A stretch of DNA of 64,000 bases, taken from NCBI GenBank assembly GCA_002794775.1, contig NBAY01000001.1, positions 1 through 64,000 on the forward strand, read 5' to 3'. The position numbers and the translations under genes are program-made. The stretch comes from Porodaedalea pini (taxonomy: Eukaryota > Basidiomycota > Agaricomycetes > Hymenochaetales > Hymenochaetaceae). Shown here one piece after another: positions 21,391-32,581 of this stretch. Position 1 is the stretch's first letter. Every line of letters starts with the position of its first letter. The notes below the pieces were generated by a model. The model ran no database searches. It had not been told where the DNA came from and saw nothing but the letters and a program-made list of their open reading frames with translations.

Positions 21391-23413
21391 GGGCAGTGGT
21401 CAAGTACATGGCACAACACCAAAATGAAGCCGTATAGGTGGAGGTTTGGAAGGTGATGGGTTCAATCCCTCACCGAAAACAAATGTGTCTAAGGCTGTAA
21501 TGGCTGTGGAAAAAAGACCCTGGCAGGCGGTCTAACTGAACCATACCAGTGAAATACACTGGCCGGTAACATGGGGTCGGGCCCAAGACCCGCACATCCC
21601 CTTAGGGTTGGTGGTGAACCCATCCTAATGCCTCAGGGTCTACTCAGCCCCTCTTGGGAAAATGAGAAGCCACACATCAAGTAGGCTATGGGCCACCCAA
21701 GCCTTAATAAATATCGGTACCTGTCAGGTGACTCCCTAGTGGTAATGCGGCTGAAGGAAGTGGTAGTAGGCGGGTAATCCCCAAATACGCAAGGCGAAAG
21801 CTGCAACCAACCATCAGTGCCTCACCATGGGTCAACCGAAGTACAGGGGAGAGATCTCCTTACCAAATTGGAAGTGATCATATCCATAGGCAAAAGGAGC
21901 AATCTTTTTGCGCGCATTTGTAGTTAAACAATGGCTGACGCGCGTAATAAATGCATTCAAAAAAAAAAAAAAAAAAAAAAAAAACCAGGAACTCATATTG
22001 AGCCTGAAGTTAACCGCGCTTCGGGCCTGCTTGGACGACGTCAAACGCGACTACAGTGCTATACAGGAGAAGAAGCAAGCTCGTCTTTGTGTCAACCGTC
22101 GTCTTCCATCACTTCCTGCAGAGACGATCGTCCATATACTCGATCTCACATGCTCGCGTGACAGTATTCCAAAGCTTCCCTACATCAACAACTGTGATGA
22201 TGTTGAAACCGAATGGTTTGCTACCATTATGGAGGCTTTGAGACCACGAGAGGACATCAAGTATCTGTTCCTGTCATCTACGACGCTGGAACTCAGTCCA
22301 TATGATTACAAGGAGGAAGCGCTTCATCGTGACATCATCATGACGTATCCAGCCAAGCTTGCTCTCACGTTCGAGCTCTCATTTTCTGATGATGAATGGA
22401 AACATAGGCGACATATCGAGCTCCTACTGCAGCATTTGGATTGTTTGAAGTCGCTGTCCATTATTTGCGGATATATCTACGACGAAAATGCGCTAAAACA
22501 GTGCTTGCTACTTTTACCCTACGTCAAGAACATCCGGCTTGACGTCCATCCAGATTATGATTTGTCCTTCGTAACCAATCAGATGTCGCACCTTCGACAC
22601 GCAAGTGTTCCATCATCATTCCTCGCCAGCATCTCTTGCGTGCACAATTTCAATACCCTCACAGATCTGGTCCTTGATTTGTCAAAACGTTCTGGAAAAG
22701 TAGAGCTTGATGGCATGGAGCAGCATTTCTCTGCGCTTGCTTTCCTACCTAATCTCAGATCCCTAACGCTGAGAAAGGAATGGTTTTGTGATCTCGTGAT
22801 ATCCCATGAAGTCGACGCCAGTCCAATTATGCTGCCATCGCTGATGTCGTTATGTCTTGAAGAGATTCAGCCATCCAGGTCGGAAGCACTGCTCGCGTTC
22901 TTCAGGAAATGCAGGATACAAGAACTTGCGTTGATAGATGGTAGTAGGATGCGTCGTGAGTTATGGTTTTCAGAAGTTCGCCATTTCAACTTTCGACGAC
23001 TTGGCGAATTGTTCCCCCAGTTGACTAGCTTAAAGAGCGACTGGGTTGGTATATTCTCGTCAATGTTTCTCAATTACAAGTGACTGACATCTATCAAATG
23101 ACAGCACTTCAACACGGTCGTCACTGCCTTGTCAAAACCAGAAGACAGCGGAGTCTGGCTCTTTCCCGCTCTCCAGACACTTTGTCTAGATACCATCGTG
23201 GACAAATCTGCTTTAATTGCCATGCTGCATTCGCGACACAGTGTTAAAGAAGTCGCGGCTATTCGGGAGATCACAGTCCGATCAGCGGTTGAGAAAGATA
23301 TACCGGAGGCAGGCCAACTCTTGCTGTACGAGCTCAACAAGCTTGTTCCTTGCGTGGTTGTCGACTTCCACGACATTTCCCGATCCATAGAAGGATTCAG
23401 AGAGGTCTTCTGA

Positions 23414-24087
23414 ATAACAGCCTATCTACAGCCTGTCCGATTGAGGGTTGGCTGTGAGGCTGAAGGTTTCAGATTGTGTTGGTCCTGGTAAACTTTATTG
23501 TTGCGAAGGTGGTCAAACTTTAAAGCCAGTCGGAGAGAGGAATACAGGAAAGGAGGAGGGGAGGAGAAGGATGAGAGGGTGCTCGAATGAGGCTTTATTT
23601 TGATCTAGGGAAACTACTAGGACAGTGTTATTTTGGCGAAAGGGAGAAATTGTCATGACGTGAAATGCTCTATATGCTCGAAATTCTTCCTACGCGTTCC
23701 AGCGTACAAATAATGTGTCCGTTGCTACATAGTTCTCAAGCTCTAGATTCTAGAACCATATCCTCGTTCATGCTACCCTTTAATCCACACTGTCTCCAAT
23801 CTCAGTTGCAGCGGAGTGAAATATATATAATGTTATGTTGCGTAGGCTCTGTATTTTTTTTCGACCTCATGGCACGTCAGGACGTTGCGGAAATGTAGTA
23901 CTGAGCTTGCGACAACTCAGAGTATTCTACACTTGATTGATAAGACTTATCTGCGCATGTTTGGGTTAGAGCACAGCACCTTCTTCATTATCCTGAAAGC
24001 CTTGTGTCTCGGTCGACATACATACAAAATCATTGAAAACAAATTATCTACACAAACTAGGACGACAACACACAGACAGCAAATGTT
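23414..24087. other. F-box to hydrolase spacer of unit 1
   Basis: Shared with 29088-29860 and 34264-34920. Holds the 3' ends of the two convergent genes. Unit 3 is more like unit 1 than like unit 2 in its right half. No gene seen. Confidence 0.6.
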
Positions 24088-25784
24088 TCAAAGAGCCTCG
24101 ATCCATTTTCCAATTGCAATTGCAGCTTCAGTTCGCTGCGGTTCGAAGAACTCGAATGCGACAAAGTCATGCGGCGCATCCTTCCCTACATAATTAGTAA
24201 CCTCCTCCGAGCCCATGTCTGCCACCATCCGCTTTGACAGTGTCCTGATCGAGTCAACCAAAGTTTCTGCATCACTGAGAGTGATGGACGTGCGAGGGAC
24301 TCCTTTGAAGTTCACTTTACTCGCAGACGAGATATAGTCGTTCGCCAGGAAGTCGAGACCATGTGGCCGTACGAAGACAGCAGGTGCGCAATCGGGACCA
24401 TTTTTTGGTGACGGAGAGAGCAAATCGGATCGAGCATTCGTGTACAGCCCCCTGACAAAAGTTTTTGCGCGTCCTGATTTTCATGTTTTTTGCAAATTGC
24501 ATCGCCAATTTTTTACCACTGCCCTTCAAAAAATTCAAGCATACTTTTTTACATGATAATTAATGTTTATGCAAAATTTGAAGCAGATACATTGAGAGGT
24601 AAGCTGGGAATGAAATTTTTGGGGGTCTGGATATATATGCACAAAAATGGTGCTTTTTTTGGCACACTTTGGCTCATATAAATACAGAGAAATAAATTCA
24701 GGATCTGAAAAAATTCTGCCCTGTAGATTTGAAAGGTATCTACTCATTGTGAATTTATAGGATTTTTCACAGCTCTCTGTAAAGTGAAGCAGTGCATGCA
24801 AGTTTGGTGAAGCAAAAATCTTGAAATTTCAGTCTGGGAGGTCCAAGTACACATACAAATTTGAGTGTGATTTTCATTACTCTTTGGCTCATATAAATTC
24901 AACAAAATAGAATTACAATATGAAACTTTGCAGACATATATATCTGTATAGTATCTACTCAGTATGAATTTATGGGAGTTTTTGGAGGCCTGGAAAGTGC
25001 ATATACACACAAAAGGGAAAACAATGAATAGGTCATTGCCAGCTCAAATCTTCATATTTCTCCTTCAAATCTTGTATATATATTACTTATAATGTATAAA
25101 GTATGCCTAAATTTTTTTGAGGGCAGTGGTTGAAATGTGAGAGTATAATTTCAAGATTACATGTGAAAAGTCAGGTGCAAAAACTTTTGTCAGGAGACTG
25201 TAGATGGAAGAACCAGGCGTCGCGTGTATCGCGTTGAGGTCCACCCATCTAGAGAGGAGCACAAGAGCGCCAGGTGGAGTTATCAGACGGTCAAGTGAGT
25301 CGGAATATGCTACAAGGCAGCGCGTGAGAGCGAGTGCAAGGTTCGCAACAGCTGAGTCCCCAACGACGACGATGTTCACCGGCCTAAACCCAATGGTACG
25401 CACCAGACAGCTATATCTCGCGAGAGCGTCAAGTAACCGAGACGGGAACGAGATGGCACCCATTACAGCTAAGCGATACTCGACGGAGAACGCGCGTCGG
25501 ATAGAGGGAGTCCAGGCCATGATCGTACGCGGGACGACCGACACAAGTGATGACGGATGAGCAGAGAGGCTAACGTATGCGCCACCATGGAGGAATAGAA
25601 CCACTTTCTCTCTCTCGCAGGGTGTCTCGCCCGCGGCAACTTGCGCGCCCTGCCTGTTCTGCCAATAGCATGGAATCTTGACACAATCTACGCCTGCGAT
25701 ATCCGCCCATCTCTCCACTTCTCCAGTGACGAGATCGGACACGCCGTCGACGTTGAGGCCGCTGATACCTTTCCTGTCTCCAAT
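24088..25784 (-). pseudogene. Alpha/beta hydrolase, unit 1, truncated and interrupted
   Basis: Corresponds to the body of the intact hydrolase at 34924-36167 but lacks the N-terminal exon and its membrane anchor, replaced at the duplication junction by RING 3' sequence. It is also split by a 756 bp MITE between PGSSIY and NARSDLL. The nucleophile motif reads GDSAV rather than GDSAG; HGGAYV and the C-terminal APHDFVAFEFF with its His remain. The RING copy and hydrolase are fused in one open frame (25107-25967). Not expected to make an active HSL-type esterase. Confidence 0.75.
24445..25200. mobile_element. Tc1/mariner-type MITE, 756 bp, TA target duplication
   Basis: Terminal inverted repeats of about 26 bp start CAG(C/T)C(C/T)CC and continue CTGACAAAAGTTTTTGC, with few mismatches. 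TA on both sides (24443-24444, 25201-25202); the orthologous empty site in the unit 3 hydrolase reads CGTAGATGG. The interior is AT-rich, has no transposase, and carries two diverged copies of an internal segment (each with TTTGGCTCATATAAAT and GTATCTACTCA). Probably mobilised by a mariner/pogo-type transposase elsewhere. Confidence 0.85.
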
Positions 25785-26816
25785 ACCCATCCCAAATACT
25801 CCCCACAGCCCGATTCGCACTCCCCGTTCACCATCCGTCAAATTCGCAACCTTACACATGATATCTTTCACGAAGAATATCTCCAGCGGTCCCTTCCTCA
25901 CCGGCGCCCAGCACGTCGGGCGCGTATACACGGACTGCGGCACCCGCCTCTTCCATTCCGATCTCATCGCCTCGACAGCCGCTGCGATCGCAGGTTCGCG
26001 CTCATGTGTGAGACTGTGAAGCGGAATCTGCGGACCCTCGAGGAAGGAGGCGCGCGCGGCGACGTGTTGCGTGTGCGTCGTGTTGAACTAGCCGTGCAGA
26101 CACGATTTGCAGAACGTATGTCTGCATTCGCGCAGTATGGATGATTGCCACGTTCTGTTAGTGCATATCTCGCAGGACGTGCTGTCATCAACGTCAGAGT
26201 AGTCCTACAATTTTAAAAAGTTAGTTAATTCAAAGAGAAAGAACGAAAGAAATGTACGGGAAAAGCAGTGAATGCCTTCCGCCTCAGGTTCTTCTCCATC
26301 TCTTTCACACATAGAAGCACTTTGTCCTTCTCCGACGTCGCACGCGCGGTAGCAACCTGCTCCATTCGATACAGTCCCTTGTAGCATTCACATTCCTACA
26401 CCCCGTCAGCTTCAACCACACCAATCAAAGAGAAAGCGCACCACACCCGCTTCATCTCCTCCTTCTCCTTCTCCTTCTCCTTCTCCTTCTCCTTCTCCTT
26501 CTCCTTCTCCTTCTCCTTCTCCTTCTCCTTCTCCTTCCCATCTTTCCCATCTCGTGTCTTCCCCTTCGTCCCCGGACCAGCCACCGACGCGCTTCCGCGT
26601 CACAGCCGCAGGAGGCACATACGGCCCATTGTCCTCGTCGTCGGACGACAGCACAATCACAGACGCATGCTGTACCAACGTCCGTGCGGGTGCAGCAGTC
26701 GGTGGGTGTACGGTAGGATTAAGCTGTGTCTGGTGGTTCCCGTCGCGTTTGCGCAATGCTGGAGGCTTTGTGCCAGACTTGCTCGTGCCAGGGCTTGGGC
26801 CCGTCGATGATGGCAT
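25785..26816 (-). pseudogene. RING-finger gene, unit 2, decayed copy
   Basis: Starts MPSSTGPSPGTSKSGTK at 26816. Compared with the intact copy: the conserved Trp after CLHG is a stop (TAG, near 26089), CGH is CRH, and a RING cysteine is lost (YTRPTCWAP for YTCPTCRAP). A (CTCCTT)n run has expanded its Lys/Glu tract. The 3' end runs across the junction into hydrolase sequence. Confidence 0.8.
26453..26536 (+). repeat. (CTCCTT)n microsatellite
   Basis: About 13 tandem hexamers of CTTCTC/CTCCTT, encoding a Lys-Glu run on the minus strand inside the decayed RING gene. The other two RING copies have at most a few units. Confidence 0.9.
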
Positions 26817-27594
26817 CCTCGTGTATAAGTCAAGTAGTCTCGCAGTCGATGTACAATGAAAAGAAGAGCTCGATAATGTTGAGGCTAAGGTAGAGGAGAC
26901 GTGTATGAGACGGAGAAGTATTCGAAAGAGCTTATAACCGAAAGTGAACTGCAGATCATCATTTCCAAGAGCGGTGTCGTTTATGCTTTGGGCTGCTATC
27001 TCGGCTTGGAGTCTTGCACTCTAGTACTTCAACATACGAGCCCCAAAGGACCGCCTTTCCATGGAGAACTGGAATACACTAGGGGGATTTTACCGAGTGA
27101 ATAAGGTGTAGATGCATCGCTGCAGTATACAAATATCATCGACTCGAAATACTCGGCGGGGCGATTCATTGAATAAAGGAAACATATCGTAAAGGCCTCT
27201 TTCTTCCCCTGGTTTACTTAGACCACACTATTTTGTATGGTATGAAGAATACAAAAGGATGTGCCATTAGGCATGGGTGTGTACTTAAAAGAGTCATACA
27301 GAAGCCGACGGACTTCGAATATTCAAATGCCGCCCATCTTATATGGTCGGTGTGGCTTGGAACGCACCCTTTCTTCGTCCAACAGCCACATCGAACAATA
27401 CCCTCATCACTGATGCTCGATTCTTCAAGACCAGATGTGTGGCATCTCTGCGAGGATGCAAGCAATGCAGTCTACTCATTGCTCAACTCCTTCTTCAAGG
27501 ATATGACTCATACATGTGCCCAGTATGTCGTGTCTCGTTCATACCGCATCATCAAACATGCCCTTATCCATTCTCTACCATTGCCACTCTCAGA
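26817..27594. other. RING to F-box spacer of unit 2
   Basis: Homologous to 13125-14900 (minus the fold-back element) and 31800-32580. It includes a frame-shifted remnant of the N-terminal F-box exon (MLDSSRPDVWHLCED near 27412), 2 nt out of phase with the body. Confidence 0.6.
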
Positions 27595-29087
27595 ATGGAC
27601 CTCGACGAGCTGGAAAACCAGCAGTTCATCTTGAGCTTGAAATTGACTACGCTTCGGACCTGCTTGGACAAAGCGAAAAGTGACTACAACACTGTACAGA
27701 AGAAGAAGAAGAAAGCTGCCCAGAAGGCTCGTCTTCTTGTCAACCGTCGTCGACCATCGCTTCCTGCAGAGACCATCGCTCATATACTCCATCTCACATG
27801 CTTGGGTGATAGGATGCCACTGTTAGAGCGTATGAATGACGTCAAAAGCAGTTGGTCTGCTACCGTTATGGGGGCTTTGAGACCGCGAGAGGACGTCAAG
27901 TATATGTTCCTATCATCCACCACACTGAAACTTGATCCATGTCATTACCGCTCAGGGACAGACACTTACGAGGAGGAAGCGCTTCATCGTGACATTGTGG
28001 CGACGTATCCAGCGAAGCTTTCTGTCGATCTCCGTATAGCTGACTCGGACAATGAAGGGAGACATAGTCGATGTATCGAGGTCCTACTGCAGCATTCGGA
28101 TCGTTTGAAGTCGCTGTCCATTTTTTGCCAATCTATCAACGGCAAAAATGTGCTAAAACAGTGCCTGCCACTTCTACCCCATGTCAAGGATTTCCGGCTT
28201 GACGTCCATCCAGATTATGATTGGTCCTTCGTAACCAATCAGATGTCACACCTTCAATTTGCAAGGATTCCAACATCGTTCCTCGCCAGCATCTCCTGCG
28301 CGCACAATTTCAATAACCTCACCGATCTGCTCCTGGATCTGAAAAGTCGTAGATGGGTAGATCGGATTACTATGGAACAGCATTTCTCAAAGCTTTCTTT
28401 TCTCCCTAACCTCAGATCTCTGACACTGGAAGGCCGGATGTTGGATGTCCGATTGCTGCTTTTAGAAGGGAATATAATGACTTTCCATGACGAGTTCGGT
28501 GCCAGTCCGATTGTGCTGCCGTCGCTGACATCGTTACGTCTCGAAGGGTTTCCGCCATCCAGGTCGGAAGCATTGCTCGCGTTCTTCAGGAAATGCAGGA
28601 TACAAAAACTCGTGCTGATACGTAATAGTGGGATGCATAGAGACGAACGACTCTCAGAAGTTCGCCACTTCAACTTTCGACGACTAGGCGAATTGTTCCC
28701 CCAGTTGACTAGCTTAGAGAGCGATTGGGTTAGTTCATTCTCGTCAATGTTTCTCCATTACAAGTGACTCACATTTTGCAAATGCTATCACAGCACTCCG
28801 GTGCGGTCGTCACTGCCTTGTCAAAAGCAGAAGATAGCGGAGTCTGGCTCTTTCCCGCTCTCCAGACACTTTGCCTTCTGGATACCATCGTGGACGAATC
28901 TGCTCTGATTTCTATGCTGCATTCACGACACACTGTTAATAGAATCGCAGCTATTCAGAAGATCACCGTCCGATCAGCAGTTGATAAAGATAATATATCG
29001 GAGGCAGGCCAGCTCTTGCTGTACGAGCTCAACAAGCTTGTTCCTTGCGTGGTTCAGCTTCCCCGAGAGAGGTTTTATGAATCATAG
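27595..29087 (+). CDS. F-box/LRR-like protein, unit 2
   Basis: Two exons (27595-28728, 28794-29087) give 475 residues starting MDLDELENQQF. This start is used because the homologous upstream N-terminal segment is out of frame here by a 2 nt difference, so the protein lacks about 60 residues present in unit 3. Coiled coil with a Lys run, F-box-like PSLPAETIAHILHLT, then leucine-rich segments to the end (VWLFPALQTLCLLDTI). The intron was chosen at GTTAGT...CACAG, phase 0, because reading through gives an early stop while splicing joins two conserved parts; unit 1 has the same sites with a CTGAC branch site. Likely an SCF substrate adaptor; target unknown. Confidence 0.65.
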
Positions 29088-29859
29088 CCTGTTTACTACA
29101 GCCTGTCCGATTGAGGGTTGGCTGTGAGGCTGAAGGTTTCAAATTGTGTTAGTCCTAGTAAACTTTATTGTCACGAAGGTGGTCAAACTTTAACGCCAGT
29201 CGGAGAGAGAAATACAGGAAAGGAGGAGGGGAGGAGAAGGATGAGAGGATGCTCGAATGAGGCTTTATTCTCGTCTAGGGAAACTACTAGGACAGTGTTA
29301 GTTTGGCGAAGGGGACAAATTGTCATGACGTGAAATGCTCTCTGTATGCTCGAAATTCTTCCTACGCGTTCCAGCGTACAAATAAATTGTTTGCTGCTAC
29401 ATATTTTTCAAGTTATAGATTCTGGAACCATATCCTCGTTCATGCTACCCTTCTTCCACACTGTCTCCAATCTCAGTGGCAGCGGGCTGACCTATATCGT
29501 TATGTTGCACAGACTTTGTATTTTCTTTCATTCTCACAGCACGTCGGAATGTTGCGGAAACGTAGCATTGAGTTTGTGACAACTTAAAGTGCAGGAGCAT
29601 GGGAATTATTTCACTCTTGACTGATAGCTATGTATGATCAGTCAGAGACATAGCACCTCCTTCATTCTCCTACCACTTCTGCTTCGTGTGTAACTTTCGG
29701 ACATGTGGTTCGGTCGACACTTTATTTTTTCTCGGAAATTTATCATGCACACAAACTAGCAATACACTCTAACGGCATTTAGTCAGTGCCCGCAACAGTG
29801 GTAATGTCAAGGCGATAATACACAGACAGAAAAATCAAAGAGCCTCCATCCATTGTCCA
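29088..29859. other. F-box to hydrolase spacer of unit 2
   Basis: 3' flanks of the convergent F-box and hydrolase copies; homologous to 23414-24087 and 34264-34923. No gene seen. Confidence 0.6.
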
Positions 29860-30770
29860 ATGGCAATCGCAGCTTGTTCACTGGGGTTCGAAGAACTCGA
29901 ATGCGACAAAGTCATGCGGCGCATCCTTCCCTACATATGTAGTATCCTTCTTCGAGCCCATGTCTGCCACCATCCGCTTCGACAGCGTCCTGATCGAGTC
30001 AACCACAGTTTCCGCATCACCGTGAGTGATGAACGTGCGAGGGAATCCTTTGAAGCTCACATCCGGCGTCGCCTTACTCGCAGGCGAAATATACTCGTTC
30101 GCAAGGAAGTCGACACCGCGTGGCCCTACCAAGACGGCAGGCGCGTAATCGGAGCCCTTCTTTGGCGGCGGAGAGACCAAATCGGATCGAGCAGAAGAAC
30201 CAGGCGTCGCGTAAGTCGCGTCAAGGTCCACCCAAGGCGAGAGTAGCACAAGAGCGCCAGGCGGAGTTATCAGACGGTCAAACGAGTCGGAATATGCTAC
30301 AAGGTAGCGCGTGAGAGCGAGTGCAAGGTTCGCACCAGCTGAGTCCTCAGCAATGACAATATTCTCCGGCCTAAGCCCAAGGGTACGCACCAGATAGCTA
30401 TACCCCGCGAGAGCGTCAAGTAATTGGGCTGGGAACGGGTTGGCATCCGGGGCAGCTAAGCGATACTCGACGGAGAACGCACGTCGGATATAGGGAGTCC
30501 AGGCCATGATCGTACGCGGGACGACCGCACAAGTGATGAGGATGAGCAGAGAGGCTAACGTATGCACCACCAAGGAAGAATAGAATCACTTTCTCTCTCT
30601 CGCCGGGTGTCTTGCCCACGGCAACTTGCACGCTCAGCTTCGTCTGCCAAGAGCATGGAATCCTGACACACCCTACGCCTGCGATATCCGCCCATCTCTC
30701 CACTTCTCCGGTGACGAGATCCGACACGCCGTCGACGTAGAGGCCACTGACATCCTTTCCTGTCTCCAAT
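29860..30770 (-). pseudogene. Alpha/beta hydrolase, unit 2, truncated
   Basis: Lacks the N-terminal exon, like unit 1. The nucleophile motif is EDSAG instead of GDSAG. A frameshift lies near 30530-30550 (just after VSLSAHP), and a premature stop follows EFFEPQ, removing the last 15 residues or so of the family. Catalytic His motif APHDF is still present. Clearly non-functional. Confidence 0.85.
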
Positions 30771-30778
30771 ACCCATCC

Positions 30779-31795
30779 CTAATACTCCCCACAGCCCGAC
30801 TCACCCTCCCACTCTCCATCCGTCACTTTCGCAACCTTACACACGATCTCCTTCACGAAGAATATCTCCAGCGGTCGCTTCCAAACCGGTGCATGGCACG
30901 TCGGGCACGTATACACGGGCTGCGGTACCCGCCTCTTCCATTCCGTTTTCATCGCCTCGATGCCCACTGCGATCGCGGGTTCGCGCTCATTTGCGAGGTA
31001 TTGAAGCGGAATTTGCGGACCCTCGAGGAAGGCGGGGTGCGCGGCAACGTGCTGCGTGTACGTCGTGTTGAACCAGCCGTGCAGACACGATTCGCAGAAC
31101 GTGTGTCCGCACTCGCGCAGTGTGGATGGTTGCCACATTCTGTTCGTGCATATCCCGCAGGATGTGCTGTCATTAACGTCAGAGTAGTCCTACGATCGGA
31201 AAAGATTAGTCAAGTCAGTGAGAATGAACGAAAGAACGCACGGGAAAAGCAGAGCACGCCTTCCGCTTCATGTTCTCCATCTCCTTCACATGCAGAAGCA
31301 CCTTGCCCTTCTCCGCAATCGCACGCGCAGTAGCGACCTGCTCCATTTGATACAGTCCCTTGTAGCGTTCACATTCCTATCCCGCAACCCGTCAGCTTCA
31401 ACCACATCCAACTCCACCAATCAAAGAGAAAGCACAACACACCCGCTTCATCTCTTCTTTTCCACCCTCAGCCTCGCAAGGACGTTCGACTCCGCCTCCT
31501 TCTCCTTCCCATCCTTCCCATCCCGCGCCTTCCCCTTCGTCCCCAGACCAGCCACGCCGACGCGCTTCCGCGTCACAGCCGAAGGCGGCACATACGGCCC
31601 ATCGTCCTCGTCGTCAGACGACAGTAAGACCACCGACGCATGCTGCGCCAGCGTCTGTGCGGGTGCAGCGGCCGGTGGGCGTACGGTAGGATTAAGCTGT
31701 GTCTGGCGGTTCCCGTCCCATTTGCGCAATGCTGGAGGCTTCGCGCCAGACTTGCTCGTGCCAGGGCTCGGACGCGTCGACGGTGGCATCTTCAT
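30779..31795 (-). pseudogene. RING-finger gene, unit 3, frameshifted copy
   Basis: The RING itself is intact (CGIC, CGHTFCESC, CPTCHAP). Exon 1 (from MKMPPSTRPSP) has lost one base in the run before the first splice site: GTGGAAAAGAAGAGATGA against GTGGAGAAAGAAGAAATG in unit 1. The frame therefore stops at VEKKR, before the coiled coil and RING. The C-terminus also ends in junction sequence (SGCGEY). Confidence 0.75.
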
Positions 31796-32581
31796 GTATA
31801 AGCCAAGTAGTCTTGAAGTCGATGTACAATGAAAAGAGGAGCTCGATATTGTTGAGGTAAGGTAGATGAGACGTATATGATATGGAAAAGTAGGCGTTCG
31901 AGGTGAATGAGCTTGAAACCGAAAGTGAACTGCAGATCATCATTTCCAAAAGCGGCGTCGTTTATGCTTTGGGCCGATTGACACAACTCACCGATGACAC
32001 TCAGATGGGAGTCGTCTCGACTTGGAGTCTTGCACTGTTGAACACTCACCAACTTCTTCTCAACCGAAATTTTAGCACTTCCACTATCCATTTGCGAGGT
32101 TGTTCCGTTCATTAGACGCAACTCCGAGTTTGTGTCAATGAACTCAGGATTTTAACTTCTAACCTCTTCGCCAACTTCAAGTTCTCACAGGATCAAAAGA
32201 CTGCCTTTCTGCGGAGACATGAGAACGACATACACTAGGGAGACTTTGACCGAGAAGTAGACCGGGATAAGGCAAAATACAATTATCACTTGTATTTTAG
32301 ACTCAAAATACTCGGCGAGGGCGACTCACTGAATAAAGGAAACATATCATTAGGGCCTCTTTCTTCCCCTGGTTCACTTAGACTGCACTATTTTTCACGA
32401 CATGGACAAGACAAAATGATGTGCCGATAGACGACCTTATGCACTCGGAGTCATGCAGAAGCCGACGGACTTCGAATATTCAAATGCCGCACATTTTATA
32501 TGGTCGATGTGGCTTGGAACGTGGTCCTCCTTTGTCCAACAGCCACATCAAAACTTTTCGCTGACAATACCCTCATCACTG
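31796..32581. other. RING to F-box spacer of unit 3
   Basis: Homologous to the equivalent regions of units 1 and 2; promoters of the two divergent genes. An in-frame upstream ATG at 32453 exists but the sequence between it and 32582 is not conserved as protein in the paralogues. Confidence 0.55.

Larger units (their letters stand above)
15115..21980 (+). mobile_element. tRNA-derived SINE (about 600 bp), interrupted by Gypsy
   Basis: Minus the Gypsy, the element runs 15115-15132 plus 21396-21980. The head carries RNA polymerase III promoter boxes: an A-box-like TGGGGCAGTGG split by the Gypsy insertion, and a B box GGTTCAATCCC at 21459-21469. The body is not tRNA-like. The tail ends AATAAATGCATTC followed by about 25 A residues, and a 14 bp target duplication flanks it. 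This is the signature of LINE-mobilised retroposition. It has no coding capacity of its own. Its insertion broke the F-box gene of unit 1. Confidence 0.8.
14902..23413 (+). pseudogene. F-box/LRR-like gene, unit 1, split by SINE plus Gypsy
   Basis: The 5' part (14902-15114, from MLNSPRPDVWHLCED to NELENQEL) and the 3' parts (from 21981, intron about 23046-23104, to 23413) form one reading frame once the insertion and its 14 bp duplication are ignored; I see no other stop or frameshift. Features: a coiled-coil-like stretch after DLNELENQ, an F-box-like LPAETIVHILDLT, then irregular leucine-rich repeats (LKSLSII, LRSLTLR, LPSLMSLCLEE). F-box proteins recruit substrates to SCF ubiquitin ligases; the substrate is unknown. 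It looks disabled solely by transposition, so the disruption is recent. Paralogues at 27595 and 32582 show the empty site. Confidence 0.75.
12069..25784. repeat. Tandem segmental duplication, unit 1 (13.7 kb with insertions)
   Basis: First of three direct repeats, each ordered RING(-), F-box/LRR(+), hydrolase(-). Boundaries are read from the hybrid junctions at 25784/25785 and 30770/30771, where hydrolase sequence ending TGTCTCCAAT is joined to RING 3' sequence CCATCC(C/T)AATACTCC. Unit 1 contains four mobile elements absent from units 2 and 3. Subtracting them and their target duplications leaves 5,117 bp, close to the other units. Confidence 0.85.
25785..30770. repeat. Tandem segmental duplication, unit 2
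   Basis: 4,986 bp: RING pseudogene, F-box gene and truncated hydrolase, in the order and orientation of units 1 and 3. Its F-box body is nearly identical to that of unit 3. Confidence 0.85.

Noticed and set aside
21391..21480. Possible functional tRNA gene at the SINE head
   Set aside because: A and B boxes are present but no cloverleaf can be drawn, and the A box is split by the Gypsy element.
21931..22161. Lys-rich open frames across the poly(A) run
   Set aside because: Translation of the SINE poly(A) tail joined to F-box sequence; artefact of the insertion.
24535..25010. Open frames of 60-90 codons inside the MITE
   Set aside because: AT-rich, no transposase motif, no conservation between the two internal segments as protein.
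28764..29087. Separate small gene downstream of the F-box body (also at 33940 and 23129)
   Set aside because: A phase-0 intron with conserved sites in all three copies joins it to the F-box frame as the C-terminal end.
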